This document shows, in pieces, positions 1 to 7,926 of a stretch of DNA of 64,000 nt. Under the pieces are notes generated by a model, which made no database searches, had not been told where the DNA came from, and was given only the letters and a program-made list of their open reading frames with translations. Location: positions 124,001-188,000 of the forward strand of contig JAXHTV010000002.1 in NCBI GenBank assembly GCA_034189865.1. The letters run 5' to 3'. The DNA is from Pseudomonadota bacterium. Lineage in GTDB: Bacteria; Pseudomonadota; Gammaproteobacteria; UBA5335. Made by a program: the position numbers and the translations under genes. Every line of letters starts with the position of its first letter. The first letter of the stretch is position 1.

Positions 1-179
1 TGGTGATGCAAGCGTTCGGCATGCTCACGGGGCTGATTCAAGCCTATATCTTTGCCGTTCTGGCTATGGTCTACATCGCCTCGGCGAGTACCGCGCAGCG
101 CCAGCCATTGCAACCCAATAATGCTGAACCGCCAACATCCCATCCCCCTAAGCACACAGGAGAGAAACCCTATGACTGA
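1..179 (+). CDS. atpB: ATP synthase subunit a, C-terminal fragment (N-type)
   Basis: Only the last 58 codons are present; the gene starts before the window. The frame reads through a hydrophobic helix containing LIQAYIFAVLAMVYIASA, the usual last membrane helix of subunit a, which forms the ion half-channels of Fo. A hydrophilic tail follows and ends at TGA 177-179. The stop overlaps the atpE start at 172, which indicates translational coupling. The order atpB-atpE-atpF-atpA-atpG without atpH is that of N-ATPase operons. The tail beyond the last helix is about 25 residues, somewhat long for this subunit. Identity rests on this one helix plus the operon context. Confidence 0.88.
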   Translation, partial: VMQAFGMLTGLIQAYIFAVLAMVYIASASTAQRQPLQPNNAEPPTSHPPKHTGEKPYD

Positions 180-444
180 CCTCGGTTTGATCGGGATGAT
201 TTCGATCATCACCGCCGGTCTGACCATCGCAATCGGTGCCATCGCACCGGCGCTGGGGGAAGGCCGGGCAGTCGCCCAGGCCCTGGCTTCGATCGCCCAA
301 CAGCCGGACGAATCCGACACCATCACCCGCACCTTGTTCGTGGGTTTGGCCATGATCGAGTCCACGGCCATCTACTGCTTTGTGGTGACCATGATTCTGA
401 TCTTTGCCAACCCGTTCTGGAACCACTTCCTCGGCGGGGGCTGA
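172..444 (+). CDS. atpE: ATP synthase subunit c, Na+-binding N-type
   Basis: A 90-residue proteolipid with two hydrophobic helices that forms the rotor ring of Fo. The start at 172 is preceded by AGGAGAG at 158-164; the longer frame from 52 lies inside atpB. Helix 1 has the Gly/Ala-rich face ending APALGEGRA, and helix 2 has MIESTAIY. Aligned to the Ilyobacter tartaricus c subunit, E30, E63, S64, T65 and Y68 fall on the Na+ ligand positions 32, 65, 66, 67 and 70, with Glu instead of Gln at position 32. A two-carboxylate site of this kind is described for N-ATPases and points to Na+ coupling. That is inferred from ligands; transport is not shown. Confidence 0.93.
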   Translation: MTDLGLIGMISIITAGLTIAIGAIAPALGEGRAVAQALASIAQQPDESDTITRTLFVGLAMIESTAIYCFVVTMILIFANPFWNHFLGGG

Positions 445-448
445 GTCC

Positions 449-1234
449 ATGCAGATCGATTGGTTTACCGTGGGCGCCCAGGTAGTGAATTTTCTGATTC
501 TGGTCTACCTGCTGAAGCGGTTTTTGTACGGACCGATCATCCACGCCATGGCGCAACGCGAACAGACCATCGCCGATCGGCTGGAAGACGCCAAACGCCA
601 GAGCCAAAATGCCCTTGCTGCCGAGCGGGAATACCAAGCGCGTACGCAGGATCTGGAGCAAACGCGCAGCCGCTATCTGGGCGAAGCGCGAGATGAGGCC
701 GAGAAAGCGCGCGAGACTCTCATCGAACAGGCCAGGTCGGACGTCGACCAACTTCGGCAACGCTGGAAACAACAACTGAGCCATGAACGCTTGGCGTTTT
801 TTCGCGAAGTGCGTCAAACCGTGGGCCGCCAATCCTGCGCGATCGCCCGGCGAACGATCGCCGAACTGGCAGACACCGACTTGCAATCGGGCGCCGTACG
901 TATGTTTTGCCACCGTCTGAATGATCTTGAGCCCGCGGAGCGCAACGCCGTGGCCGCTGCGATGCAAGCCACGCCACCGACCGTAGAGACCGCCCTGCCC
1001 CTCGCCGAGGCGGATCGCCGGGATCTCGCTGCGGCGTTGGCAACGCTCTCGACCGATGGTCCTTCCCCCCGCTTTGAAGTCAACCCGGATCTGATTTGCG
1101 GCATTGCACTGATGATGCCGGGCAAAAAGCTGACCTGGAGTGCGGCCGACTATGTCGATGAATTGGAACGCGAACTGACCGCCGTGCTCGGATCTCATCT
1201 CGACGGAAGTCAGGATGAGATAGCATCCGCATGA
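449..1234 (+). CDS. atpF: ATP synthase subunit b, N-type, with delta-like C-terminus
   Basis: A 261-residue stator subunit. One N-terminal membrane helix (about residues 12-30) is followed by the YGPI motif and a long charged coiled coil (about 33-130). It is about 100 residues longer than an ordinary b subunit. The extra region (about 140-250) ends in [18 protein letters not shown] and a short helix, which looks like the end of subunit delta (V-D-x-x-L-I-G-G...). The operon has no atpH, so this tail may replace delta in holding the stator to F1. ATG 449 follows the atpE stop by four bases; the gene ends in an ATGA overlap with atpA. The b assignment is firm, the delta likeness is by eye. Confidence 0.9.
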   Translation: MQIDWFTVGAQVVNFLILVYLLKRFLYGPIIHAMAQREQTIADRLEDAKRQSQNALAAEREYQARTQDLEQTRSRYLGEARDEAEKARETLIEQARSDVDQLRQRWKQQLSHERLAFFREVRQTVGRQSCAIARRTIAELADTDLQSGAVRMFCHRLNDLEPAERNAVAAAMQATPPTVETALPLAEADRRDLAAALATLSTDGPSPRFEVNPDLICGIALMMPGKKLTWSAADYVDELERELTAVLGSHLDGSQDEIASA

Positions 1235-2742
1235 AAGAAACCGAAGCCGTCCTGAAAGATACCGAACGCCAACTGGAAGCGACGTTGGCGCAACACCAGG
1301 CGCGGTTGAATCCCGTGGAAACCGGATGTGTCACCTACGTGGGCCAGGGGGTGGCATTGGTCGAGGGGCTCCCCAGCGTGGGCTCACAGGAATTGGTTCG
1401 TTTCGCCAACGGCGACGAAGGCGTGGCCATGTCGCTGGATCCCGGACAGGTCGGGGTGGTGTTGCTAAGCCGCGGCGACGAAGTCCGAGCCGGCACCGAG
1501 GTCACCCGTACCGGGCGGGTGGTTGACGTACCGGTGGGCGCGCCGCTACTCGGCCGGGTGATCGACGCCACGGGGCGGGTTCTGGATAGGGGGCCACCCC
1601 TGCCGGAACTGGAACGTTGGCCGATCGAGCGCGACGCGCCCGCGATTCTGGACCGGGCCCCGGTCACCGAACCTCTGGCCACCGGTTTCAAGGTCATTGA
1701 CGCACTGATTCCCGTCGGTCACGGCCAGCGCGAACTGATCTTGGGTGATCGCCAAACCGGCAAAACCACCGTGGCACTGGATACCGTGATCAACCAAAAA
1801 GACCAAGAGGTGATCTGCATCTGGTGCGCTATCGGTCAGCGAACCGCCGCCGTCGCCCACGTGGTCGAGACCCTACGCCAACACCATGCCTTGGCCTATA
1901 CCGTGGTCATGGTGGCGGCCGGCGAAGATCCCCCGGGATTGCAATACATCACCCCCTACGCGGCCACCAGTCTTGCCGAGTACTTCATGCAAGACGGTCG
2001 ACGGGTGCTAATCGTCTACGACGACCTGACCCGCCATGCCCGCGCGTATCGGGAACTGTGCCTGCTATTGCGGCGCCCCCCCGGACGTGAGGCCTACCCC
2101 GGCGATATTTTTTATATTCATTCCCGGCTGCTGGAGCGTTCGACCCATTTGCGCCAGGAACTGGGCGGCGGCTCGCTCACGGCGCTACCCATCGTCGAGA
2201 CCGAGGCGCAGAACCTCGCGGCCTATATCCCCACCAATCTGATTTCCATCACAGACGGCCAAATCTATCTCTCCCCCGAGCTGTTTCATCGAGGCATTCT
2301 ACCGGCGATCGACGTCGGCAAATCGGTCTCACGCGTGGGCGGTAAGGCCCAACTCCCCGCCTATCGGGCGGTGGCCGGCGATTTGCGTTTGTCCTACGCC
2401 CAGTTCGAAGAATTGGAGGCCTTCGCCCGTTTCGGCACCCGCCTCGATGACGCCACCCGCCAAGCCTTGGAACGCGGGCGACGGGTACGAGAGACTTTGA
2501 AACAGGCGGAACACGTCCCACTGACCGTCGCAGAACAAATCGTCATTTTGTTGGCTCTGAACGCGGGCTTGTTCGATGCCATGCCAGTGGAACAACTGGC
2601 CGATGCGCAGCAGCGCCTATGTGACGCTTTTCGCACCCAATTGCCGGAGCTTCTTCATCGCTTGGCACGGGGCGAGAAACTGGAAGAAAAAGACCGCGAA
2701 TACATCCTGGAAACCACGCGTGGTTTGCTGACACCGGAATAA
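1231..2742 (+). CDS. atpA: ATP synthase subunit alpha, N-type
   Basis: Full-length 503-residue alpha subunit of F1, the non-catalytic nucleotide-binding partner of beta. The Walker A motif GDRQTGKT lies at residues 172-179, and the [19 protein letters not shown] signature precedes it. The arginine-finger region [12 protein letters not shown] of ordinary alpha appears here as [12 protein letters not shown], and Ser and Arg are retained. The N-terminus ([12 protein letters not shown]) is charged and unlike the usual opening with the delta-binding sequence of standard alpha, which fits an enzyme without a separate delta subunit. The start overlaps the atpF stop (ATGA at 1231-1234). Confidence 0.96.
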   Translation: MKETEAVLKDTERQLEATLAQHQARLNPVETGCVTYVGQGVALVEGLPSVGSQELVRFANGDEGVAMSLDPGQVGVVLLSRGDEVRAGTEVTRTGRVVDVPVGAPLLGRVIDATGRVLDRGPPLPELERWPIERDAPAILDRAPVTEPLATGFKVIDALIPVGHGQRELILGDRQTGKTTVALDTVINQKDQEVICIWCAIGQRTAAVAHVVETLRQHHALAYTVVMVAAGEDPPGLQYITPYAATSLAEYFMQDGRRVLIVYDDLTRHARAYRELCLLLRRPPGREAYPGDIFYIHSRLLERSTHLRQELGGGSLTALPIVETEAQNLAAYIPTNLISITDGQIYLSPELFHRGILPAIDVGKSVSRVGGKAQLPAYRAVAGDLRLSYAQFEELEAFARFGTRLDDATRQALERGRRVRETLKQAEHVPLTVAEQIVILLALNAGLFDAMPVEQLADAQQRLCDAFRTQLPELLHRLARGEKLEEKDREYILETTRGLLTPE

Positions 2743-2754
2743 GCGCCATCGGCT

Positions 2755-3657
2755 ATGGAAACCCTTGACCTGCTCCGCCGCCAGATCGATACCACAGAAG
2801 ATCTGCAAACCATCGTGCGGACGATGAAAGCCCTCTCGGCCGTCAGTGTCCGTCAGTACGAGCGTGCACAAACGGCGCTGGCCGAGTACAACCGCACCGT
2901 GGCATTGGGCTTGTATGCCCTGCTCAAAGAGCCGGCACCACCCACCGGAGGGACACGGCGGCAAGAACCAAGCCGTGCCGGCTGGGTGGTAATGGGCTCC
3001 GATCACGGTCTATGCGGCCGTTTCAATGAAGACCTGTGCCATGAAGTGGCGACAGATATTCAGCAACACCGCAAGACCGGAGGCACAGCTCGGCTGTTGG
3101 TCGTCGGCGATCGCGCCGGCGCGCATCTGGAAGCGTTGGGATACCCGCCGGAGACCATCCTCATGACCCCCTCAGCCGCCAGCGCCATCACCACGACAGT
3201 GACGGAGCTGTTGATTCAGCTCGATCAGTGGCAACAAGCGGCGAAGCTCGATACGGTTTGGCTGTTTCACAATCGACGCACAGCCAGCTCGGTGCATTTT
3301 CCCACGCGAATCCCGTTGCTTCCGGTGGACCCGGCCCACCTGAGAGAAATTGCCGGCAACCGATGGCCATCACGCCGTATTCCCACCCACACGCTGCCCG
3401 CGGAGCGCCTGCTGTCGGCTTTAATTCGCGAGTTTCTTTTCGTGAGTTTGTTTCGCGCCTGTGCCGAGTCTTTGGCCAGCGAACACAACAGTCGGCTTGC
3501 CGCCATGTACGCGGCCGAGAAAAACATCCAAGAGCGTCTCGAAGAGTTGGGGGCACGCTACCGCCAGCAACGCCAACAAGCCATCACCGCGGAGCTCTTG
3601 GATGTAACATCCGGCTTCGAGGTGCTCAGCGACGATACCGACCGCCGCTTGGGCTAA
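2755..3657 (+). CDS. atpG: ATP synthase subunit gamma, N-type
   Basis: A 300-residue central-stalk subunit. The N-terminal helix carries LRRQIDTTEDLQTIVRTMKA, the usual gamma start (I-x-S-T-x-x-I-T-x-A-M-K-x-V), and the C-terminal helix has AAMYAAEKNIQERLEELGARY, matching the conserved M-x-x-A-x-x-N-A region. The middle has GSDHGLCGRFNED, the gamma SDRGLCGxxN motif. In N-ATPase operons atpG is the last gene, as here: the next frame is an unrelated transporter 36 bases downstream. There is no strong ribosome binding site; the start lies 12 bases after the atpA stop, so translation is probably coupled. Confidence 0.93.
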   Translation: METLDLLRRQIDTTEDLQTIVRTMKALSAVSVRQYERAQTALAEYNRTVALGLYALLKEPAPPTGGTRRQEPSRAGWVVMGSDHGLCGRFNEDLCHEVATDIQQHRKTGGTARLLVVGDRAGAHLEALGYPPETILMTPSAASAITTTVTELLIQLDQWQQAAKLDTVWLFHNRRTASSVHFPTRIPLLPVDPAHLREIAGNRWPSRRIPTHTLPAERLLSALIREFLFVSLFRACAESLASEHNSRLAAMYAAEKNIQERLEELGARYRQQRQQAITAELLDVTSGFEVLSDDTDRRLG

Positions 3658-3693
3658 TGGCCGTCGACCCGCCCATCAATCCGAGGAAAGAAG

Positions 3694-4995
3694 TTGCGGT
3701 TCACGACAGAACCCGCCGTTGAACGGCTCTACGGCCTGGTGGCCAACGAAGAAGATGCCCGGGTCTGTACCGACATCTCCGATGAAGCATGCCGGGAAGT
3801 TCCCGGTAATTTCTTCCTGATGCTGAGCAGCCTGGTGCTCACCAAGATCGGTGATCTGCTGATCAATCCGAAAACCGTTTTGGCCTGGCTCATCGGCGCG
3901 GTTGGCGCACCACCGGCGCTGGTGGCCTGGCTGGTACCGATCCGTGAATCCGGCTCCCTAATCCCGCAACTGATCATCGCGGCGCAGATTCGCAGGCAAC
4001 CACACCGGAAGCCGGTCTGGGTCATCGGCAGTACGTTGCAAGGCCTGTGCGTTCTGGCGATGGGCATCAGCGTCTATCTGCTGGAGGGCACGGCAGCGGG
4101 ACTGGCCGTGGTGGGCTTGCTGATCGCCTGGAGTTTAAGCCGGGGATTGTGTTCGGTGGCCATGAAGGATGTGCAGGGCAAATGCATACCGAAGACCCGG
4201 CGCGGACGCCTGGCCGGTCTGGCCAGCACCTTCTCCGGTGTGGCCACCTTGGTGATCACCATGCTCGCGTTTTCCACCAACCGCGATCCCTCTCTACCGT
4301 TCTATACCGGTTTGCTGTTCGGTGCCGGACTGTTGTGGATGGGTGCCGCCCTTTTGTTTTCACGTATCGATGAGTTTGCCGGAGAGACCGCCGGCGGTGG
4401 CAATGCCTTGAACGATGCGATCCGAAGTCTCAGCCTGTTAAAGTGGGACAAACCCTTTCGCGATTTCGTCATGACAAGGGGACTACTCATGGCCTCGGCC
4501 TTGGGCGCGCCCTTTCTCGTGGTACTCACACAGGACGGTGGCGGCTGGATGTTGGGAAGTTTTGTTCTAGCGTCCGCCCTCGCCAGCATGCTCAGTGCCG
4601 GCATCTGGGGCTGGATGGCCGACGTATCCAGTCGCTTGGTGATGGTTCGCGCCGGCGCGCTGGCGGCCCTCGTTTGCCTGACCGGGGCGTGCCTGGCACT
4701 GGCAGCAGAGGGGGATAAGACGCTGGGTTGGATATATCCGGGACTGTTCTTTGTCCTGGCCGTTGCCCACGATGGCGTGCGGATCGGCCGCAAAACCTAT
4801 CTCGTGGACATGGCCGGCGGCAACAAGCGCACCGATTATGTCGCTGTCAGCAATACGGTCATTGGCGTGTTGTTACTGGTGGTGGGCGGACTCAGTGCGC
4901 TCGCATCGTCCATCTCTCCGGCCGTGGCCCTGTTGTTGCTGGCCGCGATGGGATTGACCGGAGCCGTCAGCGCCGTCCGGCTACCCACCGTTTGA
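3694..4995 (+). CDS. MFS-type membrane transporter
   Basis: A 433-residue, strongly hydrophobic protein with roughly 12 membrane segments after a hydrophilic start of about 50 residues. The loop after the fourth or fifth helix has KTRRGRLAGLAS, a basic loop of the MFS type, and the C-terminal half has a DGVRIGRKTYLVDMA loop. The start is TTG at 3694, chosen because GAGGAAAG lies just upstream (3683-3690) and no in-frame ATG occurs before the conserved part. It follows atpG by 36 bases on the same strand and might share its transcript. The substrate cannot be told from sequence; Na+-linked export is only a guess from position. Confidence 0.72.
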   Translation: MRFTTEPAVERLYGLVANEEDARVCTDISDEACREVPGNFFLMLSSLVLTKIGDLLINPKTVLAWLIGAVGAPPALVAWLVPIRESGSLIPQLIIAAQIRRQPHRKPVWVIGSTLQGLCVLAMGISVYLLEGTAAGLAVVGLLIAWSLSRGLCSVAMKDVQGKCIPKTRRGRLAGLASTFSGVATLVITMLAFSTNRDPSLPFYTGLLFGAGLLWMGAALLFSRIDEFAGETAGGGNALNDAIRSLSLLKWDKPFRDFVMTRGLLMASALGAPFLVVLTQDGGGWMLGSFVLASALASMLSAGIWGWMADVSSRLVMVRAGALAALVCLTGACLALAAEGDKTLGWIYPGLFFVLAVAHDGVRIGRKTYLVDMAGGNKRTDYVAVSNTVIGVLLLVVGGLSALASSISPAVALLLLAAMGLTGAVSAVRLPTV

Positions 4996-5084
4996 GCAGT
5001 ATGATTGTCCGCAAGAGGCAAGAACAAACCTGGCGTCGCTGTGTCTCAACCTTCGCCCGGTAAGACAAATGAAGGATACCCGAG

Positions 5085-5687
5085 ATGACCTCATCCACCG
5101 CGGACGATTTCCAACATCCGCGCTACACCATTCGCCGCAAGTTCTTTCGCCTGTTCGGCGACGCTTTTCATCTTTACGACGATCAAGGCCAACTGGTGCT
5201 TTACTCGGAAATGAAACGTTTTCGGCTGCGGGAGGATATTCGTCTCTACCGCGACGAGTCACAAAGCGAGGAAATCCTGCGCATCACAACCCGAAGCATT
5301 CTCGATTTTTCCGCCGCCTATGACGTGCACGATTCGCGCACCGACCAGCGGGTGGGTGCCTTGAGACGCGCTGGCGTCAAATCCACCTTCGTGCGAGACC
5401 ACTGGTCGGTGCTCGACCCGGAAGGCAACGAGATCGGCACCCTGGAAGAAGACTCCACGGCCAAGGCCCTGCTTCGACGTTACGTGGAGGGCTTAGCCAT
5501 CTTCATACCCCAGCGATACCACGCTACGCTGGGCGGACGAACGGTGGCCACCTACCGACAGCGATTCAACCCGGTCATCCTGAAGCTGGAGTTGGATTTC
5601 AGCCCCGACAAAAATCATCAATTCGACCGTCGCCTCGGTATTGCCGCCGGCGTTTTGCTCTCGGCTATCGAAGGCCGGCAGGACTGA
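5085..5687 (+). CDS. LURP-one-related (LOR/scramblase-fold) protein
   Basis: A 200-residue protein whose first residues, RYTIRRKFFRLFGDAFHLYD, and the following alternation of short strands match the LOR family (PF04525, tubby/scramblase fold). Typical signs are the opening Y-x-I-R-x-K-F-F-x-L, the central RITTRSILDFSAAYDVHD, and a C-terminal hydrophobic segment LGIAAGVLLSAI after DRRL. Bacterial members are small single-domain proteins of this size; their role is unknown, and lipid interaction is suggested only by the fold. ATG at 5085 is preceded by GAAGGATACCCGAG. It stands alone between the transporter and the convergent regulator gene. Confidence 0.78.
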   Translation: MTSSTADDFQHPRYTIRRKFFRLFGDAFHLYDDQGQLVLYSEMKRFRLREDIRLYRDESQSEEILRITTRSILDFSAAYDVHDSRTDQRVGALRRAGVKSTFVRDHWSVLDPEGNEIGTLEEDSTAKALLRRYVEGLAIFIPQRYHATLGGRTVATYRQRFNPVILKLELDFSPDKNHQFDRRLGIAAGVLLSAIEGRQD

Positions 5688-5718
5688 CCCGCCCTCTCCC
5701 TCGAGTCGGGTGATTTGG

Positions 5719-6189
5719 CTAGTTGCGTTTGTCGGAGACGTGATATGACCTCGCGAACGGCCGAATGCCCAAAGCCAGACCCAGGTCTTGCTCCGGCTCG
5801 ATCAGGTCCGCCAAGGTGTATTGGTTGAGATGATCGAAAAAGGCCTCCAACGCGTCCCGCAAAACACCCTTCAGGCGACAGGGACGGCTGATCCGGCAGG
5901 CGTCGGTGGCAGCGAAACACTCCACCAACGCCAGATCCTGCTCGGTCTCCCGAACGAAATCCCCCAAGGGGAGCGCATCGGGTCGCACCCGCAGGCGAAT
6001 GCCTCCCCCCTTGCCGCGGATGGTTTCGATATAGCCTCGCCGGTTTAGCTCGTAGACTACTTTCACCAGATGATTCTTGGAGATGCGATAGCAATCGGCG
6101 ATCTCTTTGATGGTCACCAACTCGTGACGTTTAAGCCCCAGGTAAATGAGCACACGCAAGGAATAATCCGTGTAACGGGTGATATGCAT
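5719..6189 (-). CDS. nsrR: Rrf2-family Fe-S regulator, NsrR-like (nitric oxide sensing)
   Basis: A 156-residue winged-helix regulator opening MHITRYTDYSLRVLIYL, the signature of NsrR-type Rrf2 proteins. The recognition helix region is SKNHLVKVVYELNRRGYI. Three cysteines, C91, C98 and C104, have the CX6CX5C spacing of cluster ligands seen in some NsrR proteins. NsrR binds a [Fe-S] cluster, represses NO-stress genes and lets go when NO destroys the cluster. It is the third gene of a DUF454-nnrS-rrf2 group on the minus strand, starting 13 bases after the nnrS stop, so it probably controls its own operon. An IscR-like role is less likely because no isc genes are near. Confidence 0.86.
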   Translation of the reverse strand: MHITRYTDYSLRVLIYLGLKRHELVTIKEIADCYRISKNHLVKVVYELNRRGYIETIRGKGGGIRLRVRPDALPLGDFVRETEQDLALVECFAATDACRISRPCRLKGVLRDALEAFFDHLNQYTLADLIEPEQDLGLALGIRPFARSYHVSDKRN

Positions 6190-6202
6190 GTTTTATCCCG
6201 CC

Positions 6203-7402
6203 CTAACCCGGCCGACCGTCGGCGCGGGGTTGACTGAGAATCGGCCAGTAGACGACCAGAAACAATCCGAATGCGACCGTCCAGGCCAGAGCAGAGGTGA
6301 CAATGCCAAAGGTGGCCAATGCCGGCATAAGAACCGCCATCAGACGAAGGGGAGCGGCCATCAGGATCGCCACGTAGATCCAAACGGCGAATCGGGGCAG
6401 TTGCAAGATTCGGCCCGTATGTCCCAGACCCACGCGCGTCATCACCCCCAGGATCATCGTACCGATGGCACCCACCCCCATCGTGTGCATCCAAACACTG
6501 GGTGGAAGCTCAAACCAGGGCGTCAATCCTTTCAGCCATAGCGCCAACACGATCCAGGCCATGCCCACATGCAAGATCCAAAGCAAAGGTTCGGACGCGG
6601 CCTGCCAACCACGCCACCAATAAATTCGCCAGCCGTTGACCACTGCTGCCGCCAGCGCCACCGCCGCCCCCAGTTCCGGGGTCCCGATGGCGAAGTCGGC
6701 CGGCACCATACCCATGGTCACCCAGAAAACGACACGGTCGAGCGACTCCGAGTGGACCACCCGATCCGACGCGCGACCTTGCATACGCAGCCAATTGGCG
6801 GTGAAAGCCGGCGTGATACGCCCCCCGATCACCACCAGAAAGAGCGCGATCACGTCCAGTGCCAACACCTCGCCCAGCCGACTTGCCGCCGGCCACAGAT
6901 CGAGAAAACCCAAATGCATCAGCAGATTTGCGCTCGCCAGTAAAACCAGCAGCCAAACCAGCACGTGGTTTCGCCGGTTGCCGAAGCGCACCAACACGTG
7001 CGCGACATACCCGGCGACAACCGACAGAAAAGCCAGATCCACTGCAGCCACCAACCAACCGGGCAGGAATCCAGCCCCCCACATCACCACGCGCCCGGCA
7101 AGCCATGACGCGAGCAGCAGCAACAACGGCCCCCCGCGCAGCGGCTGCGCGCCCGTCCAGTTGCACATGGCGGTGAGAACGAATCCGGCAATGGCTGCCG
7201 GAATCACGCCAAACAACATCTCGTGGGCATGCCACTGCAACGGATTAGAGTCCAAGGGCAGCGGCAGACCCGCGAATAGGAACAATACCCAGGCAATAAT
7301 CAGCACCAGGGCATACAACGCAGTGAGCAGAAAAAACGGGCGAAACGGGTAACCCAGGAGTACAGCGAGGGAGGCGGTCGAAGGCTTAGGTGTTTGGTTC
7401 AT
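6203..7402 (-). CDS. nnrS: NnrS family membrane haem-copper protein
   Basis: A 399-residue membrane protein with about 12 helices. WHAHEM at residues 57-62 and the loop around GGRITPAFTANWL are hallmarks of NnrS (PF05940). NnrS proteins contain haem and copper and protect cells from nitrosative stress, in several species under NsrR control. Here the downstream gene is an NsrR-like regulator, which supports that role. The start at 7402 lies inside the end of the DUF454 gene (17-base overlap), so the two are translationally coupled. The C-terminal tail PRADGRPG is hydrophilic. The exact chemistry of the family is not settled. Confidence 0.92.
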   Translation of the reverse strand: MNQTPKPSTASLAVLLGYPFRPFFLLTALYALVLIIAWVLFLFAGLPLPLDSNPLQWHAHEMLFGVIPAAIAGFVLTAMCNWTGAQPLRGGPLLLLLASWLAGRVVMWGAGFLPGWLVAAVDLAFLSVVAGYVAHVLVRFGNRRNHVLVWLLVLLASANLLMHLGFLDLWPAASRLGEVLALDVIALFLVVIGGRITPAFTANWLRMQGRASDRVVHSESLDRVVFWVTMGMVPADFAIGTPELGAAVALAAAVVNGWRIYWWRGWQAASEPLLWILHVGMAWIVLALWLKGLTPWFELPPSVWMHTMGVGAIGTMILGVMTRVGLGHTGRILQLPRFAVWIYVAILMAAPLRLMAVLMPALATFGIVTSALAWTVAFGLFLVVYWPILSQPRADGRPG

Positions 7403-7826
7403 CGCTGTGCGTACCGTTCGGTGGCTTCAGTCCGTTCGTGGGAGTGGGCCGAGTGACCAAAAACAAAGCCAACGATGAAAAGAACAAAGCGGTAATGACC
7501 GGAACGATGCGGCTCTCGGTGGTTAGGAAAAGTACGGTCCAGCTCAGGGCCAGCAATACCACCGCGGTCAGCTTCGCCCGACGCGCGATGGCCCGCTCCG
7601 ATTCCCAGTGGTTCAACAGCGGGCCGAAATGACGATGGCCATACAGCCAAGCGTGTAAGCGATCGGAGCCACGCGCCGCCGCCCAGGCCGCCAGGAGGAG
7701 AAAAGGCGTGGTCGGCAACCCCGGAAGCACCACGCCCACCGCGGCCAGACCGACGCTGCTATAGGCCAATAATAAGAACGGCCAGCGACGGGCGTAAGCT
7801 CGGGAATTTCGGAAGATTTGAGCCAT
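7386..7826 (-). CDS. DUF454 (YbaN-like) inner membrane protein
   Basis: A 146-residue membrane protein with the DUF454 pattern: a helix with GLAAVGVVLPGLPTTPFLLLAAW, then the conserved SDRLHAWLYGHRHFGP loop, then RRAKLTAVVLLALSW. The E. coli member is YbaN; the function is unknown. It is the first gene of the DUF454-nnrS-rrf2 group, overlaps nnrS by 17 bases and faces hemN across a 100-base divergent promoter region. GGGAG lies just before ATG 7826. The link to nitric oxide or anaerobic growth rests only on its operon. The C-terminal 20 residues (Pro/Thr/Asn-rich) are outside the family domain. Confidence 0.86.
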   Translation of the reverse strand: MAQIFRNSRAYARRWPFLLLAYSSVGLAAVGVVLPGLPTTPFLLLAAWAAARGSDRLHAWLYGHRHFGPLLNHWESERAIARRAKLTAVVLLALSWTVLFLTTESRIVPVITALFFSSLALFLVTRPTPTNGLKPPNGTHSDEPNT

Positions 7827-7848
7827 GTCATACTCCCTGATCGTTTCA

Positions 7849-7875
7849 AAGATATATTTCGTTTATATGTTTTGC
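7849..7875. promoter_or_regulatory. Possible NsrR/Rrf2 half-site in divergent promoter
   Basis: The 100-base gap between the DUF454 operon and hemN contains GATATATTT at 7851-7859, which matches the GATGYATTT half-site of NsrR in eight of nine positions, followed by CGTTTATATG. The arms ATATA and TATAT are inverted around a TTTCGTT spacer. The gap is AT-rich compared with its neighbours. It would suit autoregulation of the operon and perhaps control of hemN. The second half-site is poor, so this is a candidate only. Confidence 0.3.
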
Positions 7876-7926
7876 AAGAGTTTATGATGGGCCGCCACTG
7901 AAAGATTCAAACAAAGGGCTTGCGCG

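Noticed and set aside
323-1198. 291-codon minus-strand frame opposite atpF
   Set aside because: It is antisense to a clear atpF, has low-complexity composition and no ribosome binding site: a shadow of GC-rich coding DNA.
7837-7850. FNR/Anr box TTGAT-N4-ATCAA before hemN
   Set aside because: CTGATCGTTTCAA is one base off in spacing and has mismatches, so it does not meet the consensus.
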